Assembly (NCBI GenBank): GCA_963763855.1
Contig: CAVXPU010000005.1
Coordinates: 3,305,788 to 3,369,787, forward strand
Source: JAIBCC01 sp963763855
Lineage (GTDB): Bacteria; Acidobacteriota; Blastocatellia; Pyrinomonadales; Pyrinomonadaceae
DNA: 64,000 nt
Direction: 5' to 3'
A program made the position numbers and the translations under genes. How positions within the stretch are numbered: the first letter of the stretch is position 1; every line of letters begins with the position of its first letter. The notes beneath the pieces are model-generated. The model was not told the origin of the DNA and searched no databases. It saw only the letters and a program-made list of their open reading frames with translations. Shown here one piece after another: positions 53,085 to 61,063 of the stretch.

Positions 53085-53726
53085 TTTTTAATCTCCTAAA
53101 TGAATGAATAATTGCGGTTATATAAATGAATCGGGACAAACTGCTTCGATTTATGGATAAGTATAAGGAAAAGCAGGATAAGCGTCAAAAGAATTTCGTT
53201 TTTGTAACGATATTTGCGGGTTTTTATTTACTATTTGTCTCATTGCACATCAAATTACGTCACATATTACAACAAAGTTGCAATATTCTATACTTTTATA
53301 TGAACAAAATTGATTGATTATATGTATGGCATAAATACTACAAATATGTATCAAGACTTTATTTAAGATTTCAAAAAATGTCCTATATTTTACAAAATCA
53401 ATTTAATTATAACTTAAACTAAATCCGAAGTTTAAACCGTAATTTCCATAGAAAACTGAAGTTCTAGTCTCCGCCAAACTGCTTAATTCTTACAATTGTG
53501 TAGGTTACGTTTTATATTTACGACATAATTGTAAACAATTCGAGATTTTCAGGCTATGCAAAAATCGTCATAGTTTACGTCTAATTGTTATAGTTAGTCG
53601 ATGTTTATTGACGATTGAATGGCATTGAGAAAAAATTGCAGAGCGGCATAATATTTGCTATCCGTTTGTCATCAGTAAATAGAATTTTCGATCTAATTAG
53701 AAAAATATGGAGAATAACGTTAAAAT
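53085..53726. other. Divergent intergenic region between pspA and an outer-membrane protein gene
   Basis: 642 bp with no convincing gene. It is very AT-rich. It contains three AATTGT-type motifs: ACAATTGT at 53492-53499, the palindrome AATTGTAAACAATT at 53527-53540, and AATTGT at 53583-53588. It also holds a sigma-54-like promoter at 53644-53659. A 63-codon frame at 53126-53317 lacks a ribosome-binding site. Confidence 0.7.
53644..53659 (+). promoter_or_regulatory. Putative sigma-54 (-24/-12) promoter
   Basis: CGGCATAATATTTGCT matches the TGGCAC-N5-TTGC consensus with exact spacing of GG and GC (10 bp between). It is about 68 bp upstream of the start codon of the outer-membrane protein gene, with AATTGT motifs further upstream that could bind an enhancer protein. 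Sequence match only. Confidence 0.4.
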
Positions 53727-54449
53727 ATGACTCAACTAAGAGATTTTTTTAAGTCTAAAATCGCAATTTTGCTAACAATTTTTGCCTTATCAATAATTCC
53801 CGGCTTTGCTCAATCTACATTATTTAACATCCCTTCAACGGATATCGTGCCGAAGAAAAAAGTCTATCTTGAATTCGATTTTTTGGCTCATCCGGAATCT
53901 TACAGTAATGGCGGATTCCAAGCTTATATCCCAAGAGCTGTCGTTGGGGTTGGGAAAAAGATTGAAGTCGGTGTAAATGTTGCGTTTACGAGGTCATCAG
54001 CTCCAAATTCGGTTGAAATTCAGCCAAATATTAAGTATCAGGCATATGCGGGTGAAAAGAATGGAGTCGCAGTAAGCGTTGGTACTGTTTTGTACGCACC
54101 GATTACGAGAAGGGCTGGAACTAACACATTTGCAATGGTTTATTCAAATGTGAGCAAACAAGTTTCGGGAAAATACGGTCCGCGTTTAACAGGCGGAGGA
54201 TACGGCTTAGTCAATCGAACCAGGGGAACTGGTGCAAGAGGCGGCGTGATGGTTGGATATGAACAGCCGCTCGGATCAAAAGTGAAATTCGTCGGAGATT
54301 GGTTTAGCGGAAACAATCGCTTTGGCTACGTAACGCCCGGAATCGCGATTACAACGAGTAGCACGAGTGCTTTGTACGCGGGATATAGCATAGGAAATGA
54401 AGGCAGAAAAAATAATGCTTTGTTTGTTTACTACGGAATAACCTTTTAG
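53727..54449 (+). CDS. Outer-membrane beta-barrel-like protein
   Basis: 240 residues with a Sec signal peptide (KIAILLTIFALSIIPGFAQ, cleavage near 29). The mature part alternates amphipathic strands (VYLEFDFLAH, FQAYIPRAVVGVG, IEVGVNVAFT, GYEQPLGSKVKFVGDWFS) and ends in the terminal aromatic YYGITF typical of outer-membrane proteins. No family is recognised. It is divergent from pspA and preceded by the sigma-54-like site, so it may be an envelope-stress gene. Confidence 0.65.
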   Translation: MTQLRDFFKSKIAILLTIFALSIIPGFAQSTLFNIPSTDIVPKKKVYLEFDFLAHPESYSNGGFQAYIPRAVVGVGKKIEVGVNVAFTRSSAPNSVEIQPNIKYQAYAGEKNGVAVSVGTVLYAPITRRAGTNTFAMVYSNVSKQVSGKYGPRLTGGGYGLVNRTRGTGARGGVMVGYEQPLGSKVKFVGDWFSGNNRFGYVTPGIAITTSSTSALYAGYSIGNEGRKNNALFVYYGITF

Positions 54450-54493
54450 TGTCAACAAGTTAGGGAGAAATAAGCCATTCCTTAACCTCCAAA

Positions 54494-54535
54494 AAGCCGT
54501 CATTGAGAGACGACTCAATGACGGCTTATTTCTTT
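54494..54535. terminator. Bidirectional rho-independent terminator
   Basis: A perfect 14-bp stem (AAGCCGTCATTGAG / CTCAATGACGGCTT) with a 6-base AGACGA loop, followed by ATTTCTTTATT on the plus strand and preceded by an A-run (T-run on the minus strand). It lies between the convergent outer-membrane protein gene and oxidoreductase gene and can serve both. Confidence 0.85.
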
Positions 54536-54540
54536 ATTAA

Positions 54541-55548
54541 TTAACTTACTTTAACTACGATCTTTCCGAAGTGAGATGCCGATTCCATGGTTTTCAAAGC
54601 TTCTTTTGCGTTCAGAAATTCAAATGTATCGCCAGTTACCGGCTTTATATTATTTTCCGAAATGCATTTATTCATCGCCTCAAACATTTCACGCGAACCA
54701 ACAAAAATTCCTTGCATTTTTATCGCTTTCATCAGAATCGACGTAGGATTAAATTCGCCTTTGTTCGCCAAAACCCCAATAACGGCAATGTGTCCGCCCA
54801 TTTTTACTGCATTTGCCGAACGTTGAATCGTGCCCGCACCGCCAACTTCGACAACGTGATCGACTCCGCGTTTTTCGGTAATTTCCATCACCGCTTTGTC
54901 CCAATCTTCACGTTCTTTGTAGTTGATCGTAAAATCCGCACCGAGCTGTTTGGCACGCTCCAATTTTTCGTCGGAACTCGATGTAATTATGACCTTCGCT
55001 CCAAATATTTTCGCAAATTGAAGTGCGAAAATTGATACGCCTCCCGTTCCTTGAAGTAAAACGAAATCATCGCGTTTCACTTTGCCCGAAACAACTAACG
55101 CATTCCACGCAGTAACTGCGGCACACGGTAAAGTCGCGGCTTCTTCATAGCTAAGATGTTGCGGAATATGGACTAAACCATTTTCTTCAAACGCTCCAAA
55201 TTCCCGCAAACACCCATCAATATCACCGCCTAAGGCACCTCGAGATTTAGTCAAATCAATTTCGCCGTCAAACCAGTTCTGCATAAAAATCGGACAAACG
55301 CGGTCGCCGATTTTGAATTTCGACACGCTCTCGCCGACCGAAACAACCTCGCCCGCACCATCTGAAAACGGCACAAGCGGCATCTTCAAACGCGGGTTGT
55401 ACCAACCTTTGATCATCATTAAGTCTCGATAATTCAATGATGTAGCGTGAAATTTCACCAAAACTTGTGTGTCGCTGATGGTCGGCTTTTCACGCTCGAC
55501 CAAGGCAAGTTCTTCGATACCAAATTGTTGTATTTCGTAAATTTTCAT
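54541..55548 (-). CDS. Zinc-free MDR-family alcohol dehydrogenase / quinone oxidoreductase
   Basis: 335 residues of the medium-chain dehydrogenase/reductase superfamily. The nucleotide fold carries LLQGTGGVSIFALQFAKIFGAKVI. The N-terminal catalytic half has YRDLMMIKGWY and VPFSDGAGEVVSVGESV. The catalytic cysteine and structural zinc cluster of zinc ADHs are not evident, pointing to quinone-oxidoreductase-like NADPH enzymes. It is the last gene of the detoxification cluster. Confidence 0.85.
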   Translation of the reverse strand: MKIYEIQQFGIEELALVEREKPTISDTQVLVKFHATSLNYRDLMMIKGWYNPRLKMPLVPFSDGAGEVVSVGESVSKFKIGDRVCPIFMQNWFDGEIDLTKSRGALGGDIDGCLREFGAFEENGLVHIPQHLSYEEAATLPCAAVTAWNALVVSGKVKRDDFVLLQGTGGVSIFALQFAKIFGAKVIITSSSDEKLERAKQLGADFTINYKEREDWDKAVMEITEKRGVDHVVEVGGAGTIQRSANAVKMGGHIAVIGVLANKGEFNPTSILMKAIKMQGIFVGSREMFEAMNKCISENNIKPVTGDTFEFLNAKEALKTMESASHFGKIVVKVS

Positions 55549-55550
55549 AT

Positions 55551-55624
55551 CCGTCGGAACACAGGCTCCCAGCCTGCGAGTGTCATTTTTTTCACCATCT
55601 CACGCAGGCAAGATGCCTGCTTTC
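55551..55624. repeat. GCAGGCAAGATGCCTGC-type repeat
   Basis: Contains ACAGGCTCCCAGCCTGC and the palindrome GCAGGCAAGATGCCTGC (55604-55620), matching the repeat at 27861-27914. It encodes the last residues (KAGILPA) and stop codon of the YgiD-like gene. Confidence 0.8.
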
Positions 55625-56385
55625 CCTATGAAAAATGATGTCATCGAAAGCGAACCATTCTCGACCACGTCGTTAAAAATATCAATCGTTTCGCCTTCAT
55701 TTTTCAGAGCCAAAACGTAAAGTAAAGGCAAATAATGTTCACGAGTCGGAATTGCTAAATTTACTTCGCTACCCAAATTTTGATAATCGATTAAAGCTTT
55801 GTTTTCACCTTCTAAAACTAAGTTTTTCAGAGTTTCGTTGGCGGAAATCGCCCAATCGCTCGCGGATTTATCGCGTAAATTCGCCAGTCGCAAATTATGG
55901 ACAATGTTTCCGCTCCCGATGATTAAAACGCCTTCATTTCGCAAAAATTGCAGTTCTTTGGCGAAGTTGTAATGCGATTCGGCTGACATTGTTCTGTCCA
56001 TACTGATTTGGATCACAGGCACGTCCGCACTCGGAAAAATATGTTTCAAAACCGACCAAGTGCCGTGATCCAAACCCCAATCATAATCCAATTGAACCTT
56101 TGTTTGCTTCACTTTAGCTGAAATTTCTTTGGCTAAACTTGGACTGCCAACTGGATTGTATTGAACGTCAAACAACGCCTGCGGAAAGCCGTAAAAATCG
56201 TGAATCGTGCGTGGTTTATCCATCGCCGTAACAAAAGTTCCGACCGTTTCCCAGTGTGCGGAAATTACAACAATCGCTTTCGGTTTTTCGATGGATTTTC
56301 CGAGTTCGCTCCACTTTTCAGTAAAACGGTTATGTTCAATCGCATACAGCGGATTGCCGTGTCCAACAAATATAACTGGAAGCAT
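55600..56385 (-). CDS. YgiD-like class III extradiol dioxygenase
   Basis: 261 residues of the LigB/YgiD family: VGHGNPLYAIE (His ligand), ISAHWET (His ligand), WGLDHGTWSVLKHIFP and IIGSGNIVHNLR. These non-haem iron (or zinc) enzymes open catechol-type rings, as in 4,5-DOPA dioxygenase. Its ATG overlaps the DoxX stop codon by one base (TAATG), so the two are coupled. The C-terminal GKAGILPA is repeat-encoded. Confidence 0.88.
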   Translation of the reverse strand: MLPVIFVGHGNPLYAIEHNRFTEKWSELGKSIEKPKAIVVISAHWETVGTFVTAMDKPRTIHDFYGFPQALFDVQYNPVGSPSLAKEISAKVKQTKVQLDYDWGLDHGTWSVLKHIFPSADVPVIQISMDRTMSAESHYNFAKELQFLRNEGVLIIGSGNIVHNLRLANLRDKSASDWAISANETLKNLVLEGENKALIDYQNLGSEVNLAIPTREHYLPLLYVLALKNEGETIDIFNDVVENGSLSMTSFFIGKAGILPA

Positions 56386-56777
56386 TAGTCTTTCTTTTTC
56401 AACAAGTTATCCACACTCCACGAACCGCCGCCAGCGAAGAAAAGATACAAATAAACGAAACAGTAAAGAACAGCGAGTTCGCCTTTGTTTTGAATCGGTA
56501 AAAACGCATTCATGCCGTGTGCCATCCAATAGGCGACCGCCATCGTTCCGCTTAATAAAAATGCCGCCCAACGCGTTCCCAACCCGATCATCACCAAAAC
56601 GCCTAAACCAAATTCCAGAACTCCGGCAAAGATCATAAACGGGTCTTTTGCAGCACCGTATTCTGAAGCCGGATAATTAAATAGTTTTTGGCTACCGTGC
56701 CACATCATCAAAAAACCTGCAAAAAATCGCAACACGCTCAATATTTTCGGTTGCCAATTTGTCCAAAATTCATTCAT
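56385..56777 (-). CDS. DoxX-family membrane protein
   Basis: 130 residues from the ATG at 56777 (MNEFWTNWQPKIL). A longer frame start at 56837 lies in a repeat. Four membrane helices and motifs ILSVLRFFAGFLMMWHGSQKLFNYP, GVLEFGLGVLVMIGLGTRWAAF and MAHGMNAFLPIQNKGELAVLYC are those of DoxX/CatD/MhqP proteins. In Bacillus such proteins are encoded next to extradiol dioxygenases and defend against quinones, which matches the YgiD-like neighbour here. Confidence 0.9.
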   Translation of the reverse strand: MNEFWTNWQPKILSVLRFFAGFLMMWHGSQKLFNYPASEYGAAKDPFMIFAGVLEFGLGVLVMIGLGTRWAAFLLSGTMAVAYWMAHGMNAFLPIQNKGELAVLYCFVYLYLFFAGGGSWSVDNLLKKKD

Positions 56778-56795
56778 TGTTTGTTCTCCTTTTTT

Positions 56796-56870
56796 TGCAG
56801 AAGCCCGCACGTTAGTAAGGGCGTTACTTGCTTTCACGATTACGCCCTTACTAACGTGCGGGCTTCTGCA
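56796..56870. repeat. TGCAGAAGCCCGCACG-family repeat, copy 3
   Basis: 75 bp with perfect 29-bp arms (TGCAGAAGCCCGCACGTTAG and onward) and a 17-bp loop. This is the most symmetrical copy of the family seen at 16759-16821 and 42438-42512. It lies between the nitroreductase and doxX genes. Confidence 0.9.
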
Positions 56871-56877
56871 TTTATTC

Positions 56878-57519
56878 TCAAATATGTTTTACAACTTCGC
56901 TATTCTCATACCGAACTTTCGGTAATTTCGCTAGCCAATCCGCATCCGAACGATAGCCCATCGCAGCCACGACGACCGAAAAATACCCGTCATCGGGAAT
57001 GCCCAAAACGCGGTCAAACTCTTTCGGAATAAAGCCTTCCATCGGGCAGGCGTCGATTCCTAAAACTGCTGCGGACGTCATCAAATTGCCCAACGCAATG
57101 AAACATTGCCGAGCCGACCATTCGTTGATAAAGCCAGATTCGGTCGCCATTTTTTGCGAATTGAGCATCATTCCGTTCAAGATTTCAAGATCTTCACGCT
57201 TCATTCCTCGGACTTCCATAATGCGATTAACGTATTTTTCGATGTCGCTCGGATTTGCGTCTTTCTTCGCTCCGATCACGATAAGATGTGATGATTCAAC
57301 AATTTGCGGTTGATTCCACGCGTGCGGAAGTAATTCTTTTCGCACGTTTTCGTCAGTTACAACGTAAAATTTCCAAGGCTGCAAACCGTAGCTCGAAGGC
57401 GATAAAACTAACGCATCTTCCAAAGTTTTCCAGTCGTCAGCAGATATTTTCTTCGTCGCGTCAAACCCTTTTACGGCGTAACGCCAATTCAATTGTTCTA
57501 TAAGTTCTTTGTTTGTCAT
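56878..57519 (-). CDS. Nitroreductase-family NAD(P)H oxidoreductase
   Basis: 213 residues of the NfsB/MhqN type: N-terminal LNWRYAVKGFDATKKIS, LSPSSYGLQPWKFYVVTDE (FMN contact), IALGNLMTSAAVLGIDACPMEGF and VVVAAMGYRSDADW. A flavin enzyme that reduces quinones or nitroaromatics. It lies between the SDR and doxX genes on the same strand. Confidence 0.92.
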   Translation of the reverse strand: MTNKELIEQLNWRYAVKGFDATKKISADDWKTLEDALVLSPSSYGLQPWKFYVVTDENVRKELLPHAWNQPQIVESSHLIVIGAKKDANPSDIEKYVNRIMEVRGMKREDLEILNGMMLNSQKMATESGFINEWSARQCFIALGNLMTSAAVLGIDACPMEGFIPKEFDRVLGIPDDGYFSVVVAAMGYRSDADWLAKLPKVRYENSEVVKHI

Positions 57520-57547
57520 AATTTAAAATTCCCTTGGTTCGTTTTAT

Positions 57548-58303
57548 TTATTGGATTGTGTAACCCCCGTCAACAGTAATCGTCTGCCCTGTTACAAAGC
57601 TCGATTTATCCGACGAAAGCCAGATTACGGCTTCCGCGACCTCTTCGGGTTTGCCGATTCTGCCGATCGGATGCAGCGAATTTAGATAATTTTTTACTTC
57701 GTCCGAATCTCCCAAACGACCGATCATATCCGTTTCAATCGCGGCAGGCGAAACAGCATTGACGCGAATGTTTTTCTTTGCAAAATCAAGTGCAAATCCT
57801 TTTGTAAGACCAATTACCGCGTGCTTACTGGCGACGTAAAGCGGAATTTTCGCCATTGCAACTTCGCCCGTAACGCTCGAACAATTGACAATTGAACCAC
57901 CACCGACCTTTAACATTTCGGGAATTTGATACTTCATCGAAAGCCAAACGCCTTTCACATTTGTATCAAAAACTTTGTAATAATACTTTTCGAGCGTGTC
58001 TTCAAGCTTGGTCATTCCTTGCTCAACTCCGGCGTTGTTGAAAGCGTAATCCAAACGACCAAAAGCACTTACGGTTTTTTCGACCATCGCATTTACTTGC
58101 TCTTCGTCGCGGACATCGGTTTGAATAAAAAGCCCCTCGCCGCCGATATCTTTAATCATATCAACAGTTTCCGCACCTTTTTCCTCGCGTCTGCCTGTTA
58201 CCGCAACTTTTGCACCTTCACGTGCGTAAGCGATCGCGGTCGCACGTCCGATGCCGGAAGTTCCGCCTGTTACAATTGCTACTTTTCCTTCAAATTGCTT
58301 CAT
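57548..58303 (-). CDS. SDR-family oxidoreductase (glucose 1-dehydrogenase-like)
   Basis: 251-residue SDR: TGGTSGIGRATAIAYAREG, NNAGVEQG, Ser in NCSSVTGEVAM, YVASKHAVIGLTKGFALDFAKKNIRVN, and VTGQTITVDGGYTIQ at the C-terminus. It fits the 3-ketoacyl reductase / glucose dehydrogenase group. The Arg pair after the glycine motif (VTGRREEKG) suggests NADP(H). It is the gene following the Rrf2 regulator. Confidence 0.9.
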   Translation of the reverse strand: MKQFEGKVAIVTGGTSGIGRATAIAYAREGAKVAVTGRREEKGAETVDMIKDIGGEGLFIQTDVRDEEQVNAMVEKTVSAFGRLDYAFNNAGVEQGMTKLEDTLEKYYYKVFDTNVKGVWLSMKYQIPEMLKVGGGSIVNCSSVTGEVAMAKIPLYVASKHAVIGLTKGFALDFAKKNIRVNAVSPAAIETDMIGRLGDSDEVKNYLNSLHPIGRIGKPEEVAEAVIWLSSDKSSFVTGQTITVDGGYTIQ

Positions 58304-58310
58304 AAATCCT

Positions 58311-58440
58311 AATGTGTAAAGGTGTAAAAGTTTAAATGTGAAAGAGTTTTTGGTCGTCGCTATTAAGGATTTTCCGCTTATGAATTCACTTTCAAGACCA
58401 GGACAGCTTTTTCACCTTTTCACTTTTAAACTTTTTAACC
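58311..58440. repeat. Inverted repeat between rrf2 and SDR genes
   Basis: The left arm AATGTGTAAAGGTGTAAAAG and following TTTAAATGTGAAAG face the right arm TTTTTCACCTTTTCACTTTT and following AAACTTTTTAACC. It is a 130-bp inverted repeat of the same style as other intergenic repeats here. Confidence 0.7.
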
Positions 58441-58449
58441 AACGCTCGT

Positions 58450-58857
58450 TCAAATTTTCTCGATGACATCCTGCAGCGTTGTTTTCGATAATCTCGCCTC
58501 AATCGCCGAGTCAACTTCCTTTTGAAGATTGCACAAGACCGTCTCAATTCCTTTGCCAACCGGACAATCTTGATCCGGTTTTTGCTTATGTAGAGAAAAA
58601 ACATCCCCGCATTCAACGGCACGATATATCTCCATCAAGTTGATTTCATTCGGATTTCGCGTCAAACAGCTTCCGCCGCACGAACCCGTTTGCGAAATAA
58701 CCAACTTTGCGTCGTATAAACTCCGCAAAAGACGTCTGATCACAACAGGATTTGTGTTGACACTTTGAGCAATATATTCAGATTTTACGCGGTCGTCACA
58801 ACTTTTAGCCAACAAAGCTAAAACGTGAATCGCCATCGAAAATTGGCTGTTTGACAT
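58450..58857 (-). CDS. Rrf2-family transcriptional regulator
   Basis: 135 residues: winged helix-turn-helix FSMAIHVLALLAK...SEYIAQSVNTNPVVIRRLLRSLYDAKLV. Cysteines at 20, 60, 64, 83, 98 and 109 include the GSCGGSC wing. The Cys spacing is not that of IscR, so it is more likely a thiol or electrophile sensor (YwnA/YodB-like function inferred). It is the first gene before the detoxification genes. Its own promoter carries a palindrome over the -10 element. Confidence 0.88.
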   Translation of the reverse strand: MSNSQFSMAIHVLALLAKSCDDRVKSEYIAQSVNTNPVVIRRLLRSLYDAKLVISQTGSCGGSCLTRNPNEINLMEIYRAVECGDVFSLHKQKPDQDCPVGKGIETVLCNLQKEVDSAIEARLSKTTLQDVIEKI

Positions 58858-58858
58858 A

Positions 58859-58881
58859 TTTGTAACAAGTATAGTTACAAA
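58859..58881. promoter_or_regulatory. Operator palindrome TTTGTAAC-N7-GTTACAAA
   Basis: A perfect 8-bp inverted repeat spanning the -10 element and the likely start site of the rrf2 promoter. Binding there would block transcription. The position fits autoregulation by the Rrf2 protein, as inferred from placement only. Confidence 0.7.
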
Positions 58882-58897
58882 GAAAACTATTTGTCAA
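58868..58897 (-). promoter_or_regulatory. Sigma-70-type promoter of the rrf2 gene
   Basis: On the minus strand TTGACA (58897-58892), an 18-bp spacer and TATACT (58873-58868), about 11 bp before the ATG at 58857. The very short leader means the RNA may be nearly leaderless. Confidence 0.65.
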
Positions 58898-58920
58898 ATT
58901 TATTTGCCGCAGTTAAAAAT

Positions 58921-59808
58921 TTAAGCGATCATTTCCCTCAATTCCGTCAGAGAAAGTTGTGAAATCAGATTAAAAACTCGTATTTTTGGACTTACTACCA
59001 GTTGTTCGGCAACAAGAGAATCGCAGATTATGATTGAAGCTCCGTCGAGACCGTTTTTCCAATCTGGAAAATTTGTTGACCGGACGATCAGGCTCTCAGC
59101 ATCAATTTGTGCGGCGAGTAGCATGGTTTTCGCGAGAAATAAAAATCTATCCCAACCCGAAGCTACTGCAATTAAATCGCTTACGTCCGGGCGGTTGTGT
59201 CCCGTTAATGATTCCGCAACGCTTGTTGTCTGCAAATAAACACAGGTTTTATTTGGCGGCAAAAGTTCATTTATTTTGACGGTTTCGTCAGGTAATGCAA
59301 CCAGAATAGCATCGTAACTTGCCGGATTTTGCTGAAAGCTTTCGAAGGAAATGCCTGAAACATTAGCATTCGTTGATTTAGCAATTTCTGTAACCAAAAT
59401 TCTCTGCAAATTTTCATCGGATTCGATGACAACAAAATGATCAGGATTCTTGGCATCAATCAGCCGTGAGAATATTTTTTTGATCTCAGTATTTGTAAGT
59501 CCTTGTAGTTGTGCGGCTTTAATAAATTCTGCAGCCAGAAAATCAAGCCTGTCAGAACCATTTTTCGCCTTGTTTTCTTTGATAAAAAAACCGCTGCCTT
59601 TTTTGAAATCAAGCCAGCCTTGCTCGGTGAGTTCCTGATACGCATTTGAGACGGTATTCGCGTGAATTTCAAAACGTCTTGAAATTTCTCTAGTCGAAGG
59701 TAGTTTTTCGCCAACGGGTAAATCCCCACTCGAAATTCCAATCGTAATTTGCGTGATCAGTTGCTCACGCACAGAGACTTCCGAGTTTTTGCTGAGCCAA
59801 ATTTTCAT
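58921..59808 (-). CDS. GntR-family transcriptional regulator
   Basis: 295 residues. The N-terminal winged helix-turn-helix (REQLITQITIGISSGDLPVGEKLPSTREISRRFEIHANTVSNAYQELTEQGWLDFKKGSGFFI) is clearly GntR. The C-terminal half (about 90-295) does not show the aminotransferase-like MocR pattern nor a clear UTRA domain, and I cannot name its ligand. It overlaps the epimerase gene by 4 bp (ATGA) and ends the thiG transcription unit. Confidence 0.82.
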   Translation of the reverse strand: MKIWLSKNSEVSVREQLITQITIGISSGDLPVGEKLPSTREISRRFEIHANTVSNAYQELTEQGWLDFKKGSGFFIKENKAKNGSDRLDFLAAEFIKAAQLQGLTNTEIKKIFSRLIDAKNPDHFVVIESDENLQRILVTEIAKSTNANVSGISFESFQQNPASYDAILVALPDETVKINELLPPNKTCVYLQTTSVAESLTGHNRPDVSDLIAVASGWDRFLFLAKTMLLAAQIDAESLIVRSTNFPDWKNGLDGASIIICDSLVAEQLVVSPKIRVFNLISQLSLTELREMIA

Positions 59809-60698
59809 TTCAAAACTGAACGAAAAGCGTCTTCTAAAATTTCAAACTGAAACTTATAACCGGCTTCCTGCAAACGTTTTGGAATCACCCGACAGCCTTG
59901 TAATAAAATGGTTTCTCCCATCTCCCCAAACATTAATTTAATAGCAAATTCGGGTATCGTAAAGAATGTTGGACGATTCAAAACCTTGCCAAAAGTTTTT
60001 GTAAATTCGTAATTTGTAACCGGATTTGGTGCAGTTGTGTTAAAAACTCCGCTGATATTATTTTCGATTGCAAAGTGAAAAATCCCGACGATATCGTCGA
60101 TTGCAATCCAAGGCATATATTGTTCGCCGCTGCCGATTACACCACCAACGCCAAGTTTGAAAGGTGTCAGCATTTTACCTAAGGCTCCGCCGTCACTTGC
60201 CAAAACAACCCCGATGCGAAGCATAACAACTCTCGCAAAGCCTTCCGCTTTCTTCGCTTCATTCTCCCAAGCCTCGCAAACTTCCGGGAAAAATCCAACG
60301 CCCTTTGGTGATTCTTCGGTCAAGATTTCGTCATTACGATTGCCATAAAAACCAATTGCAGAAGCACTTACAAAAGTTTTTGGCGGATTCTCCAGCGATT
60401 TCAAAGCATCAACTAAAACTCGTGTTCCGATCGTTCGACTTTCACGAATCAGCCGTTTTTTATCTTCTGACCAATTTTCCGACGCAACATTATCACCAGC
60501 CAAATGCACAACCGCATCAAAGCCTTCAAGCTTCGCCTTTTCGTTTTCGCTAAAACCTTTTTCCGCATCCCACTGAATTTCGTCAGCAGATTTTGGGGTT
60601 TTTCTAACAAGTTTGAAAACGCTATGCCCTTTGGCGATAAGTGTTGGAATCAAATTAGTTCCGACTAATCCGCTAGCACCTGATATTAATATTTTCAT
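59805..60698 (-). CDS. TIGR01777-family epimerase (YfcH-like)
   Basis: 297-residue atypical SDR: ISGASGLVGTNLIPTLIAKGHSVF, FDAVVHLAGDNVASENWSEDKKRLIRESR, FVSASAIGFYGNRNDE, and the C-terminal helix GCRVIPKRLQEAGYKFQFEILEDAFR. The family is widespread but its reaction is not established; cell-division association has been suggested for some members. It overlaps the GntR gene. Confidence 0.9.
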   Translation of the reverse strand: MKILISGASGLVGTNLIPTLIAKGHSVFKLVRKTPKSADEIQWDAEKGFSENEKAKLEGFDAVVHLAGDNVASENWSEDKKRLIRESRTIGTRVLVDALKSLENPPKTFVSASAIGFYGNRNDEILTEESPKGVGFFPEVCEAWENEAKKAEGFARVVMLRIGVVLASDGGALGKMLTPFKLGVGGVIGSGEQYMPWIAIDDIVGIFHFAIENNISGVFNTTAPNPVTNYEFTKTFGKVLNRPTFFTIPEFAIKLMFGEMGETILLQGCRVIPKRLQEAGYKFQFEILEDAFRSVLK

Positions 60699-60721
60699 AT
60701 TCTCCCGCCTTGTTCTTTATT

Positions 60722-61057
60722 CTAAAATCCGAATCTTTTTCCAGATCTTTCGTAGCTTGAGCCTTCAAATTTTTCAAAACCACACCGTCCACAATGACTT
60801 TGTATGATATTTCTCATAAATCCAATAAAAAAATTTCTTTTGCATTTTGGGCAATTCCAAAAAAACAATCTTGCACTAATTAATATAAAAATTAACCAAA
60901 AAAACATAATTACATAAGCAATCAGTTTTGGAGGGACATACGTTTGGTCTAACATCAATAAACCATAAAATAAAGCCATAATCGGAAACATCCATCCCCA
61001 AAATCTTGTCCAAAATCTATATGCTTTCCATTCTTTTTGATATGGATACTCGTCCAT
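60722..61057 (-). CDS. Small membrane protein with a zinc-ribbon-like CxxC pair
   Basis: 111 residues with two membrane helices (about 18-37 and 45-67), then CPKC...CGRC, which can form a zinc ribbon on the cytoplasmic side. Family not recognised. It lies 6 bp after the cytochrome gene and 23 bp before the epimerase gene. Confidence 0.65.
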   Translation of the reverse strand: MDEYPYQKEWKAYRFWTRFWGWMFPIMALFYGLLMLDQTYVPPKLIAYVIMFFWLIFILISARLFFWNCPKCKRNFFIGFMRNIIQSHCGRCGFEKFEGSSYERSGKRFGF

Positions 61058-61063
61058 AATTTT

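Noticed and set aside
53126..53317. A 63-codon plus-strand frame with one hydrophobic segment upstream of pspA
   Set aside because: No ribosome-binding site, AT-driven composition and no recognisable family. It could be a small membrane protein but the support is too weak.
53085..53400. A sigma-54 promoter for pspA on the minus strand
   Set aside because: No GG-N10-GC match with good consensus bases was found upstream of pspA.
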